Source: Euperipatoides rowelli
Taxonomy: Eukaryota; Onychophora; Udeonychophora; Euonychophora; Peripatopsidae
Direction: 5' to 3' (one strand)
Length of the DNA: 17,904 nt
Assembly (NCBI GenBank): GCA_003024985.2
Contig: PXIH01S0011548.1
How positions within the stretch are numbered: position 1 is the stretch's first letter; each line of letters starts with the position of its first letter. The notes under the pieces were generated by a model. It ran no database searches. It was not told the origin of the DNA and was given only the letters and a program-made list of their open reading frames with translations. Of the stretch, positions 1-8,995 are shown piece after piece. The position numbers and the translations under genes are program-made.

Positions 1-141
1 TCAGATGAATTTGCTTTCCTATTTAAGCAAATTTTATTAAGGGCGACAAGATCTTAGTGTGCCTTGGGTGGCAAAATACCTGGAGCCGGGGCTGGTCAGA
101 TCTAACATGAAGAGCTATTTTGACCATGGAATCTCGTTTGT

Positions 142-414
142 TTACTTATCAGTTGTATTATACAGAAGTCTAGCATACCGGTAGCTAATGTTTATTAATT
201 TTGAGCTGAAGTGGTCTATTGAGTAATTGGAAGTCATATGTTTCCAATTGGCTAATGGTAGGTTGAAATCAACTATCAAAAGAAATTCACATGCTTTACT
301 GTTATCAAAGTAATTATAGCTTTCTATAATGTTGTTAATTAATAATGTATCATCATTTGCGGAAATGTTAGAGGGGACGGTAAAGGCTACCCATAATAAA
401 TGACTACAAACTAT
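142..414 (-). pseudogene. LINE endonuclease fragment (middle of the APE-like domain)
   Basis: An open frame of about 90 codons runs on the minus strand with no internal stop, from just after a TGA at 415-417 to a TAA at 142-144. It reads like the centre of the APE-type endonuclease of a non-LTR retrotransposon: a strand resembling VAFTVPSN (usual form VYRPPN), then a helix with NNIIESYNYF, then EFLLIVDFNLPLANW at about 244-285. The last piece matches the family's GDFNxPxxxW motif, with G changed to V just before the Asp. In this family the endonuclease nicks the target DNA so that reverse transcription can start. No start codon, flanking endonuclease motifs or RT are attached, so this is a fragment. 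It lies 3' of the next LINE piece and is probably a separate copy. Confidence 0.6.
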
Positions 415-884
415 TCAGAGTGATCCCACACCATAGTAATTCTAAATCAGCATTTTAATTTATGTTTAGTATAATTATCTGAATTGATTCTTTATAATAC
501 AATATTTAATTTCAAATTTAATTTAATATCTAAAAGGTTTAAGCCTAGGCTTATACAGTATGATGTCAAACAAGACATCAATATAATACATTAATTAAAA
601 CAAGCAATTCAAACAAATTAACAAAGACTAATATATTACAAACAACAAATGCAAATTAAAAGAGATTACATAAAATCATTGTTATTGTTTTAAAACTGAG
701 CTACAACAAAAAAAGAAAAGAAAAAAAAAACAATAATGATTTAACTCAACTCCTAGTCAGTACTCACAAAACAATCAAAACATACAATCTACTCCTATCC
801 CCCTTTTCCATTCTTCTCTCCCCCCCTTCCCTTCCATTTCCTCCCCCCACTTCCTGCATTCAACCCATGATCAATTAAATTTTC
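415..884 (-). other. Probable 3' flank/3' UTR of the LINE remnant at 885-1558
   Basis: I see no gene here. Read on the minus strand, this follows the stop codon of the RT end at 885-887. It holds a C/T-rich stretch (797-850), poly-A/T runs around 710-735, a small hairpin (TGATGTC/GACATCA, 561-580) and then a TTAAA-rich stretch (about 495-530). A hairpin followed by a short simple repeat is a common 3' end for CR1/L2-like LINEs, so the element may end near 495. The stretch between about 415 and 480 has no clear content. Confidence 0.3.
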
Positions 885-1558
885 TCAGATAGATATATCC
901 AAGCTATCTCTAAATTTGTTCAGATCCAGCTCCATGAGAGCTCCAGGTAATTTATTCCAATTTGTTATGCTACTCATGAAATCAGACTTGTGAGCTCTTT
1001 TTCCAGTTCTCTTACTTAAAAGAAAGAAACCATTAACATTATTTCTCAAAACTATTTCTTTATACATAAACATCAGATCACACTTCACGAATAGAATACT
1101 TGGTATTAATAAGTGTAGTCTCTTCAGTCTATTTTCATAATTGACATTTCTAAGCCCTTTAATGTTTTTGATGAACTGTCTATATGTTTTGTCTAGGCTA
1201 ACATCCTAAAGGAATTTAAGTTTCTATACAATATTACACTAGAACCGTATTCTATAATTGGTTGTATTATTATGCAATTTTAAAGGTTTTAGTATCAATG
1301 TTTTCATTATTTTTTTCTTTATGCCCCCCTCCTTTTTTAACCTTTTCTATCAAGTCGTAGCATTTTGTAACCGTTTATGAAGTAAAGTTCATCTTGATTG
1401 CTAGGTTTCAGCCCAGATTCCGTCGTCATTAATATGTCTGGACTGTGTTGCACTAGGTAGACCTCAATATCAATTATTTTATTGCGTAGTGACATGTATG
1501 TAAATGAAATTATGAAATTGAATATTGATACTTGTGTGTAATTGTTGTCTGAAGGCAA
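885..1558 (-). pseudogene. Internally deleted LINE: endonuclease N-terminus joined to RT C-terminus
   Basis: Two minus-strand pieces of a CR1/Jockey-like LINE ORF2 lie together. The upstream piece (1337-1558, 73 codons) is the start of the endonuclease: SLRNK, then PDILMTTES, whose Glu is at the position of the catalytic Glu, then INGYKMLRLDRKG just before the GGG-rich turn. It ends in TAA at 1337-1339 next to a G-run, probably a slippage frameshift. The downstream piece (885 to about 1270) is the RT C-terminus: PIIEYGSSV, FIKNIKGL, NYENRLKRLHLL, a helix around DLMFMYKEI, and the terminal NWNKLPGALMELDLNKFRDS. It is in frame from about 1195 to the TGA at 885. The rest of the endonuclease and the RT catalytic palm, several hundred residues, are missing between about 1275 and 1336. 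The element cannot be autonomous. Confidence 0.7.
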
Positions 1559-1900
1559 TTTGTTTTTAATTGCTATTTAGATGTGTAGCCTATTTGATTA
1601 GATTTTGTAGAGATTTTACCGGTTTTTGATATACTTGACATTCGTGGTTGTATGCTGTGTGATCAGTTTTTAATTGCAAGTTTAGCTTATTATTTATATT
1701 TATACAATTATTACATTTTATTATTAAAGCAACAGCTTAGGGAGTAGCCATTATAGATAAAATCAACGAAACAAATATACGACACAATACAAATGTTAAT
1801 AATGAATCAGCAATTGAATAAAACATGTCGTTCACTAACAACAATTAGAGCAGATAATGCATAAATCAACCAACCCCAAATAAACTAAAAAAACGTACCT
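1559..1900. other. AT-rich stretch without a recognisable gene
   Basis: No conserved protein or RNA signal was seen on either strand. The part next to 1559 may be the 5' region of the LINE remnant. From about 1741 the sequence becomes A-rich with short unstructured text up to the start of the tandem array. Confidence 0.4.
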
Positions 1901-2540
1901 GGAATATTCAAACAGAATAAATTATTTAAATATATTGCTCTAATATTGACAGCAGACGACAATCAAAATGCTGTAACAAAACGTGGCTCTGCAAATACTT
2001 ATAGTGATGAATCAAACGTGACAAAATCTGAAATATTCAAACAGGATGATTAGCATAAATTATTTAAATATATTTCTCTAATATTGATAGCGGATGACAA
2101 TCAAAATGGTAAACAAAATGTGGCTCTGCAAATACTTATAGTGATGAATCAAACTTGACAAAATCTGGATATTCAAACAGGATGATTAGCATAAATTATT
2201 TAAATATATTGCTCTAATATTGACAGCGGACGACAATCAAAATGCTGTAACAAAACGTGGCTCTGCAAATACTTATAGTGATGAATCAAACATGACAAAA
2301 TCTGGATATTCAAACAGGATGATTAGCATAATTATTTAAATATATTGCTCTAATATTGACAGCGGACGACAATCAAAATGCTGTAACAAAACGTGGCTCT
2401 GCAAATACTTATAGTGATGAATGAAACTTGACAAAATCTGGATATTCAAACAGGATGATTAGCATAAATTATTTAAATATAGCATAAATTATTTAAATAT
2501 ATTGCTCTAATATTAACAGTGGATGACAATCAAAATGCTG
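1901..2540. repeat. Tandem repeat, period about 137 bp, roughly 4.7 copies
   Basis: The word ATTATTTAAATATATT recurs at 1921, 2059, 2195, 2331 and 2488, with a shortened copy of it at 2468; the main spacings are 138, 136, 136 and 137 bp. Each unit carries the same order of words: GATATTCAAACAGGATGATT, ATTATTTAAATATATTGCTC, TAATATTGACAGCGGA, CAATCAAAATGCTGTAACAA, ACGTGGCTCTGCAAATAC and TTATAGTGATGAATCAAAC. Copies differ by a few substitutions and small indels (for example about 2105-2115). A 20 bp duplication sits at 2461-2500. The array lies outside any coding remnant. It could be an ordinary minisatellite or the internal tandem block of a non-autonomous DNA element such as a Helentron-type element; that choice is inference. 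Confidence 0.9.
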
Positions 2541-2571
2541 TCAATATTAGAACAATATATTTAAATAATTT
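2486..2571. repeat. Inverted partial repeat unit forming a 34 bp-arm hairpin
   Basis: The last unit of the tandem array (left arm 2486-2519) is followed, after an 18 nt spacer (2520-2537), by its reverse complement (2538-2571). I count 32 of 34 paired positions, and both mismatches would be G-U pairs in RNA. The right arm is the only inverted copy of the unit that I found, and it sits exactly at the end of the array. A TACCGGTA palindrome follows ten bases later (2581-2588). Confidence 0.9.
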
Positions 2572-3044
2572 TATTTAACATACCGGTAATTATAAGTTTT
2601 AATTTCTAATGAGAAAATTCTGTAAAAAAAATTTAATTCAGTGTATTTTAATGTCTGTGTGGTCAATATGCTCTTTTAAATCCTTTTCGACATCCAATCA
2701 ATTTCTGTATTAAGTTTACAAACAATTTATTGCTATATTTTTTTTAAAAAAAAAAAAAAAACAACAATTAGCCTAGATATTTCACTAATAATTTGTCCGA
2801 GGTAGCCTACTATTGGATAAGTTTAAAATTTTTATATTTTAACAAAGAGAGAAAAAAAAAAATCTTGCTTCAATTGTTTAAAATAATGTGTTTACTAATA
2901 GTAGGCCTATCTCACAATTCAATTACCGTTTCAAAAGAATAAATAAAGTTTGCTATTTTTTCTGTAGTAGGCTATTTCAACTATATTAAAAACTATAGCA
3001 ACTATTAGACTTACCGGTACTTCATTTTAAATGTACTTTCGCAT
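2572..3044. other. AT-rich, low-complexity spacer
   Basis: No gene was seen. The stretch contains long A/T runs (about 2735-2761 and 2850-2862), the TACCGGTA palindrome twice (2581 and 3012), and several words of the TAGGCCTA/TAGCCTA type (about 2770, 2803, 2900, 2967). Confidence 0.5.
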
Positions 3045-3189
3045 ATTTATTTATTATTTATTTTTATTAAACAAAACAATGGCAGCATTAGCCTGTTAAA
3101 GTTTTGCCAAGTAAAACACAAAACAACAGTAGCTATATCAAACAAACAAAAAATATCAGAATGAACAGAGAAACATAAATTATATAAAC
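3045..3189 (-). other. 3' UTR and TAAA-type tail of LINE A
   Basis: After the LINE A stop at 3190-3192, the minus strand runs about 120 bases and then enters a TAAATAAATAATAAATAAA-like simple repeat (plus-strand 3045-3070). A short A-rich repeat in place of long poly-A is common at the 3' end of CR1/L2/Jockey-like LINEs. It gives a plausible true 3' end for the element. Confidence 0.45.
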
Positions 3190-4745
3190 CTATATATCAT
3201 TATCAAATATAGTAGAACAATTAATTACATATTCATCATAATTACAAAAAGGAGAGATAGAGTAAGCGTTACACAATATCATATTTCTATTCAAAACAAA
3301 TTCATGAATGAGTTATTAAAATGGGGTAAGTTAAACAAAAAAAAATTCCGGTTAATTTTATTTGGGGCATTAATATATAGAGCTAACTAAGAGTGGGCAA
3401 TCAATATTGATATTCAATAAATTATACAAAAAAAGTTAAATCTGAGTAAGTTTGCCTATCACTTAGAAGCTGAAATCCGAAGTATTCTCCGAGATCACAA
3501 TAAGACAACCAAGTAATGTTCAATCTAAATTTATAAATGAGGTATCTGAGGAAACGAGCCTGGACCCACTCCACTTTTCCAGTTTCTGATTTGGTTGAAC
3601 CAGCCCAAAACTATAGAACAATATTCAAGCTTACTTCTAACAAAAGCAAAGTATAACATCTTTATGGCTCTTAAGTCAGACAATGGTCTTGATATATATT
3701 TAACGTAGCCTAAAGCTTTATGGGCAGCCAGGGTAATATTATCTACATGAGGAGCAAACAAGAATGAGCTAATATAAATAACTCCCAGGTCCTTAATTTC
3801 ATGCACCCTGTCAACAATAGTTCCTCTAATTACATAATTGTAAACAAAAGATTTTTGAACCTTATATTTTTTTACATTGAAAATCAAGACCCCATTAGTA
3901 CTCCATTAAGTTAAAGTCAATATTTTTCTGAAGCATACATTGATCAGAATAACTAGAAACAGTGGAAAAAATCTTAAAATCTTCAGCTTACATTTAAATC
4001 TAACATTCAATAGGTCAGGGAGATCATAAACAGTAATGGGCCAAGCTTCGAACCCTGAATAACTCCAGAGTGAATTTCCACTGGCTCTGAACGAGTGTTA
4101 TTTATTTAGATCTGCTGTGAACGTTGTGTTAAATAGGACTGAATTAACAATAGTAGGTTTTGATGAAATCCACATACATGTAGACAGCTTATGCACCAAA
4201 AGCTGATCAATGGAATCAAATGCCTTAGAGTAGTCTGTGTAGATACAATCCATTTGTAATCCCTTATCCAGCGCATCAGCAATATATTTATTATAAGAGA
4301 ATAAATTGGTCATAACTGATCGACCACTCACAAAACCATGCTGTGCATCGGACATCAACGACTTTAGATAAAAACTTAGGTAATTAACCAGTAAATGTTA
4401 AAAATCTTAGAGACCAGTTAATACTGAAATTGATCTATAATTTTCTGTTAGCCCTATCACCATTTTTTAATCTATGGGTAATATATGAGTTCTTTAAGCA
4501 GCTGGGAAAAATCCCCTGAACCACACATTTATTAAAAAGATCAGTAAGATGTTTAATTAGTAATCCAGATATCAATTTAATAATAGCCAAAGGGATACCA
4601 GCATGACTATTTTTTAAACAATTAACAGCGGCCAATACCTTATCTTCGGTAAAACTCGGCAAAGATATTTGGACAGATTTAATATTTCGACAAGATAGTG
4701 AGGACACATGAAATGATTGTGAAGCGAACAACAGAGCTGGCATTC
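3190..4745 (-). pseudogene. LINE A: Jockey/CR1-like reverse transcriptase, 5'-truncated and decayed
   Basis: Minus-strand segments follow the RT domain order. 4435-4743: fingers, with GIPLAIIK, FNKCVVQGIFPSCLK and YITHRLKNGDR. 4098-4358: QHGFVSGRSVMTNLF and YTDYSKAFDSID, holding the first catalytic Asp at about 4233-4235. 4038-4066: GVIQGSKLGPLLF. 3979-3990: the site of the YADD box, now stop-Ala-Glu-Asp. 3531-3887: thumb, with IKDLGVIY, FAPHVDNITLAAHKALGYVK and VRSKLEYCSIV. About 3430-3530: VQARFLRYLIYKFRL. About 3190-3300: the C-terminal tail ending in TAG at 3190-3192. The frame changes several times. The endonuclease is absent, as expected for a 5'-truncated LINE copy. The upstream break at about 4745 lies against the 3' end of LINE B, so A may have inserted there. 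Confidence 0.8.
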
Positions 4746-6910
4746 AATTCCATATATGAATACTTATGTGAAAGATAAATGCATTTATTCTGCTTGTTCT
4801 TCTAAAAACAGTTTCTACAATGAAAGGAAGATTTTTCCGTGTGATTGAAACAGATAATCTGAAAAACCCAGCAGAATTTTTTTATTAAGACAATATTTTT
4901 AAACATAAAAATAATATCTCCCCTCACAAACTTCTTAGTGGGAGACAAAACATTTTGTATTCTGCTGAGCCTATCACAATGCTTTATAAAATATAAACCA
5001 TCAATTGTTTTAGTGAAAGCTCTAAAACGTCTTTCAATCCTAATATCACACTTGTTTAGAATTTAAATACTAGATGTACAATAATCAAAAATGGGCTGGA
5101 TAAACAATTCTTGAAAACATAAGAGGAGTTATAAATTTTAGATTATTTTTAATCGTAACAAATTGTTTGTTCACCTTACAAAGAATATGGTCAATATGGC
5201 AACCAAAAGAAAATCACACCAAGATCAGAAACATTTCATCTTTCCAAAATATCAATTTCACCAATCTTATATTTGCTGGACAAGGGTTTATAACCATAAC
5301 GTACATAACATGTTTTCCCAGCATTTAGTTTAAGTGAGTTATCCGATATCCAATTGACCACAACATCAATATATTTTTGAAGTATAACAGAATCATGTAA
5401 GAAGTTATTCCTCTTATTATTTTGACATCGTCTGCGACAGGACAGACACCGGTGGAAAAACAATTTCATAAGGAAAAGATTAGAAATACAATCGTTTATT
5501 TTTACAGTAACAAATCTGTCAGAAATAAAGTTGTACAACCATTTAATAATATAATGTGGAAAAGCTTGACCTCTAGCTTTCTAACAAATTTTACTTGTGA
5601 TATATATATACAGTGTCAAAAGCAGCCTCCCTACCAAAATAAATGACATCAGTAGGTATCTTTAAATCCCATTTTTTGGTAATGGCATCCGTTGTACGTA
5701 AAATATCAGTGGCTGTAGAACGAGCTTTTCTAAATCCGTATTGATGAGTTGAAAGAACAGCATTTCTGTTAACATGATATTCAAGCCACTTTTAAAGCAT
5801 TACTTTTTCCGCTATTTTCGCAGAGAGGTTGAACTGGTTATCAGCCTGTAAGAATCAAATTTATCCTTTGCACCTATTTTAAAGATCTGGATTCAATGAC
5901 ACCTGCCTTCTAGGAGTTAGGTAGTAGACCATGTAAGTTGTAACTAAAAACAAGATTTATCATTTTGGTAATGAATGGAGCAAAACATATCTGAAAATGT
6001 TTAATAAATGCATAAGACATTTCATCTTCAGAGGATGAACTTGTGTATTTTTAAAGAGATAAGACAATATGTGACACTTCAGACTCATTGGTGTAGTAAT
6101 CAAATGAACCCCAATATTGGGATGATTCAATACTTTGACAATGCCTATTCAGAGGACAAGGCAAAATATTTATCTGAAAAAATAGAAACAAGATAATTAG
6201 GATCAATGCCTTTACTAAATCTCGTCAAGAAATTCCCAAAGCAATTTGCCATTTGAACATTATCCGCTAGAATACTATTTGGTGACTGTAAACGAGGAAC
6301 CACATTCCAATCTGTTTTTCTTTGACTTCTAATAAATTTCTACAAGACATTTTTATCGGCAGAGGCACGGATCAGCAGATCATTTTCAAACCATCTTCTT
6401 GAATCTCTTATAAGATTTGACAACATATTTCTTTTTTCCCTATATGAACAATAATTTAAGGTAGATTTATTTTTGGAATAAAGTTTAAATAGCCCACCCT
6501 TTTCTTTAATAACATTAGAAATCCTGTCAGAGAACCAACCTGGCTTCTTTTTAGAATTATTACCATTGTATATAAATTTTCTTGGCACATAATCATAAAT
6601 GACCTTTTTTTTTATGTAATAAATAATCTTTTCATAATAATCCACAAAATTAATATCCTTATTGGATAAGTAATCAATGTCAATTAAACAAAGGTCCTTC
6701 TCAATATTGAATCTATCTGAAATTACCTTAATCAAAAACTTGAACTTTATAATTAATTTCTGTTTTCTTGATCTCGATGCAAAAACGAATAATGACATGA
6801 TCACACTTACCAATTCCACTGCAGAAACTCAGATTGACAAGGGTATCAGCCCTCTGGTTAAAAACCAGGTTCTACACAGAGCTTCTTAAGTCACGAAAAC
6901 GAGTATCAAA
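4746..6910 (-). pseudogene. LINE B: endonuclease end, linker and reverse transcriptase, decayed
   Basis: The order on the minus strand is as follows. About 6773-6905: the end of an APE-like endonuclease, with GIGKCDHVII (the usual SDH is CDH). 6340-6819: the linker, one 159-codon open frame with KKPGWFSDRISNVIKEKGG and RDSRRWFENDLL. About 5865-5990: RT fingers (FAPFITKMINL, IFKIGAKDKFDSYRLITS). About 5690-5760: QYGFRKARSTATDILRTTDA. About 5600-5655: DVIYFGREAAFDTV, the motif A region, where the usual FSK is FGRE. 5236-5538: SDRFVTVKIND, then a collapsed palm, then NWISDNSLKLNAGKT. About 5225 down to 4746: thumb and C-terminus (ERRFRAFTKTIDGL, FVRGDIIFMFKNI). The segment between STGVCP and VADDVKI (about 5427-5460) has lost roughly 25 residues, so the GVPQGS and YADD boxes are fused. 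The 5' end stops within the endonuclease. CR1/Jockey-like; clade uncertain. Confidence 0.75.
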
Positions 6911-6911
6911 A

Positions 6912-7076
6912 TCAATATTTTGATTTAAGTGGCTTGTCGTGATATATACAGTTAGGTGCTGGACCTGGTTGTTCAGACGGGTATTTTTCTACTTCTTGAA
7001 TTATTAGTGATATTCCATTGTTCCACTTTTTGTTGGCTCGCTTAGTTGATTTTTGTGAATTCATAGTGGCCGCCAT
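6912..7076 (-). CDS. Unidentified short ORF with YY1-like start context
   Basis: A 54-codon frame begins at 7074-7076 within AAAATGGCGGCCACTATGAA. This is a good translation start context and also matches the YY1/Pho core (AAnATGGCGGC) that often overlaps start codons in animal genes. The protein is MAATMNSQKSTKRANKKW, then a hydrophobic-acidic helix with ISLIIQEVEKYP, then a Pro-rich tail, with a stop at 6912-6914. The basic patch followed by W-x(5)-LIxxVxxYP vaguely recalls the start of MADF or Myb/SANT-like DNA-binding domains, but it is too short to assign. LINE B begins right after it, so the rest of a gene may be cut off here or may lie in another exon. It could be a host first exon, a transposon first exon, or chance. 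No function is claimed. Confidence 0.25.
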   Translation of the reverse strand: MAATMNSQKSTKRANKKWNNGISLIIQEVEKYPSEQPGPAPNCIYHDKPLKSKY

Positions 7077-7157
7077 TTTTAGTACGGTAAGTAAAGTCAA
7101 GTCACATGTTCTCATCATCGGTGCTTGGCTGCGATTTTACATTTGAAAGAGAATGAG

Positions 7158-7189
7158 TTCAAAGAGTAGACCAGTGGTCTACTTTTGAA
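7158..7189. promoter_or_regulatory. Imperfect palindrome, about 85-110 bp upstream of the ORF at 7076
   Basis: AGTAGACCA-G-TGGTCTACT (7165-7183) is a perfect 9 bp-arm palindrome. Allowing one extra base in the left arm, it extends to TTCAAAGAGTAGACCA / TGGTCTACTTTTGAA. It is flanked by similar TTTGAAAG...GAGTTCA words on both sides. The position would suit a promoter element for the minus-strand ORF starting at 7076, but a regulatory role is only inferred. Confidence 0.25.
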
Positions 7190-7842
7190 AGTGATGAAAG
7201 AGTTCACATAGAAGTCTGGTTTTCTCTAGAGTACGTTTGACACACACAAGAGTATTTTCTTTCGGAGTACATTATTCCTCGATGCTTCAAAGTAAATTTT
7301 CCTAGTGTGTGCTAGCCTTTATAGAGCTTAATAGATTACATGATGATGTGATTACGTATTAAATAAAAAAGTGTCTAGAAACGGGTTGCAATAAATCCCA
7401 TTTACAGTGTTTTTAACATCTGCACATCTATTTTCGTCAATACGGTAGTTGTGTCAAAATTATCAATCTATCAAAAAAAGCATTATTTCACTTCTGGATT
7501 ATCATAGGGTTGGAGAATATTGGGTAGGAGTTAGGAGTAGGAGTTATGGTTCAGGGTTAGGCTAAGGTTAAGAATGTAAATTTAAAAATAAGGGTGGTAT
7601 CCATACTATAAAATGGGACTTGTAACCGTTTTTAGACGCTCGTTTTAAAATAGCCTAAACTTGTAACTTTGAAGTTGAACACAATTATGGCACACAAAGC
7701 AAAGGTAAAAAAAAAAAAATTAAAAAAAAAAATCAACGTAAATATAAACAAATACCAATACTAAAGTTAAAATTTTTCCGAATTTACTTATTGTGATTCA
7801 ATGCGCTAATAACCATGACGCTATAAGGCTAGTCAATTCTTA
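7190..7842. other. Non-coding spacer between the short ORF and hAT transposase 1
   Basis: No conserved coding signal was seen. A degenerate GTTAGG/GTAGG-rich patch occurs at about 7509-7572. A-rich runs at about 7706-7732 are typical AT-rich filler. The part closest to 7842 should hold the 3' untranslated region and end of the hAT element, but I could not find a terminal inverted repeat. Confidence 0.4.
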
Positions 7843-8990
7843 TTATTTAGCCAAATATTTCAGATTTCCTTTTAAAAATATTAACATGTCTAGGGCCTAT
7901 ATTCTTTATTTTAGCCAGTTTCTATATTTGCTCGCAATAAACCCAGCAGCACTGAAAACTCTCTCAGATGCTGTACTGGTGGCCTGTATACACAAATATT
8001 TCCGCATCAATGGTGCAACATGCATAAAGCGGCTAGTATTTCATTGCCACTAACACTCAGAGGATCAACATTTAACTCGCAAAGCTTTTCATTAAAATTA
8101 ATTTCTAATTGTTTTTTTATAATATCTGAAGCTAATACCATCATCATCATTTTCATCATCCGAGTCGTCAAGTAAACAAAGTTGTTTCTTTGTGCATGGT
8201 CCATCAGATTCTGAAATGTCACACTCAATAACTCCTGACGTCACGGCTGTTGTCAAGGAAGTAGATGCCATATTTAATGCTTCGGTCATCACCTTTGCTT
8301 GAAGAAGTAAATTATCTTCAACTTTTAGAAACTTTTTTTTTCTAAATCTTGGATCTAGAATTGCTGATATTGCAGCAGGAGAATTTCACTGCAAGACATG
8401 AATCCATCTTTAATGAAGAAATATTTTTCAATTTCTAGTGCGCACAATTTTTTAAATTGGTGAATTCCATCATTCTCTCTCTCTTCTCTGGATTTGGCTG
8501 TAGGCTTTTTTACAGCTTTTGAATAATTGAAAATAAGCACGAAATAGAAGCATTTATTTGTGATGATAATAATTGAGTTGCATCATCAAAACTTTTTGTA
8601 ACTTTTTAAGAATTTTCCATTGATGTCCAATTGCTATCATTGAGATCAAAATCACTATGTTTTACTTTCATGTCCGGATTTGTAATCACAGCTAAAATAG
8701 GCCATCGTCGTTCAAGGAGACGACTGCACCAAATTGGGGCTGTTTTTATTTAGCTTGGTCACGTAGAACTGTACTTTTATAAAAAGATTGACTATTGCAT
8801 GTGCACTGCCCAACATGTTATGTACGCTTGGTAATGTTTCGCAAGCTTTATGCAAACATGAATTTAATAAGTGGCCAGCACACAGTTGACTTAGTTAAGT
8901 AAATGGTACATCTTTGTTTAATATTTCCATGCATTTTTTAATGTTATTTGCACTATCATGTGAGACAGCATTTACATTATACATATACCG
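7843..8990 (-). pseudogene. hAT transposase 1 (BED-finger-type family), N-terminus missing
   Basis: The minus strand carries the RNase H-like core and C-terminal dimerisation region of a hAT superfamily cut-and-paste transposase. In order: NAVSHDSANNIKKCMEIL (about 8925-8980), where the Asp sits at the usual TDNAxN position; LCAGHLLNSCLHKACETLP (about 8835-8895), equivalent to CxAHxLNL; CSRLLERRWPILAVITN (about 8680-8735); SNWTSMENS and KSFDDATQLLSSQINASIS (about 8560-8635); ILDPRFRKKKFL (about 8325-8360); an acidic stretch (DDSDDENDDD, about 8140-8170); LSVSGNEILAAL (about 8015-8060); ATSTASERVFSAAGFIASK (about 7920-7975); and a final DMLIFLKGNLKYLAK ending in TAA at 7843-7845. At least six frame changes or stops break it. 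The BED zinc finger and first part of the core are absent; the reading frame is lost at a repeat near 8990. Confidence 0.85.
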
Positions 8991-8995
8991 TAGAA

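Noticed and set aside
1901-2540. Possible CRISPR-like array (regular repeats)
   Set aside because: The whole ~137 bp unit is repeated without unique spacers, and the context is animal transposon DNA.
4000-4100. Possible tRNA box-B-like word (GGTTCGAA, minus strand, near 4049), hinting at a SINE
   Set aside because: It lies inside the RT GVIQGS motif of LINE A and no matching A box or cloverleaf is present.
7509-7572. Telomere-like GTTAGG/GTAGG patch, recalling the insect TTAGG telomere repeat
   Set aside because: The words are irregular, only a few TTAGG copies are present and they are not in tandem; this is better described as a degenerate low-complexity patch.
7793-8053. Plus-strand 86-codon frame
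   Set aside because: It is antisense to the hAT C-terminal motifs ATSTASERVFSAAGF and LSVSGNEILAAL.
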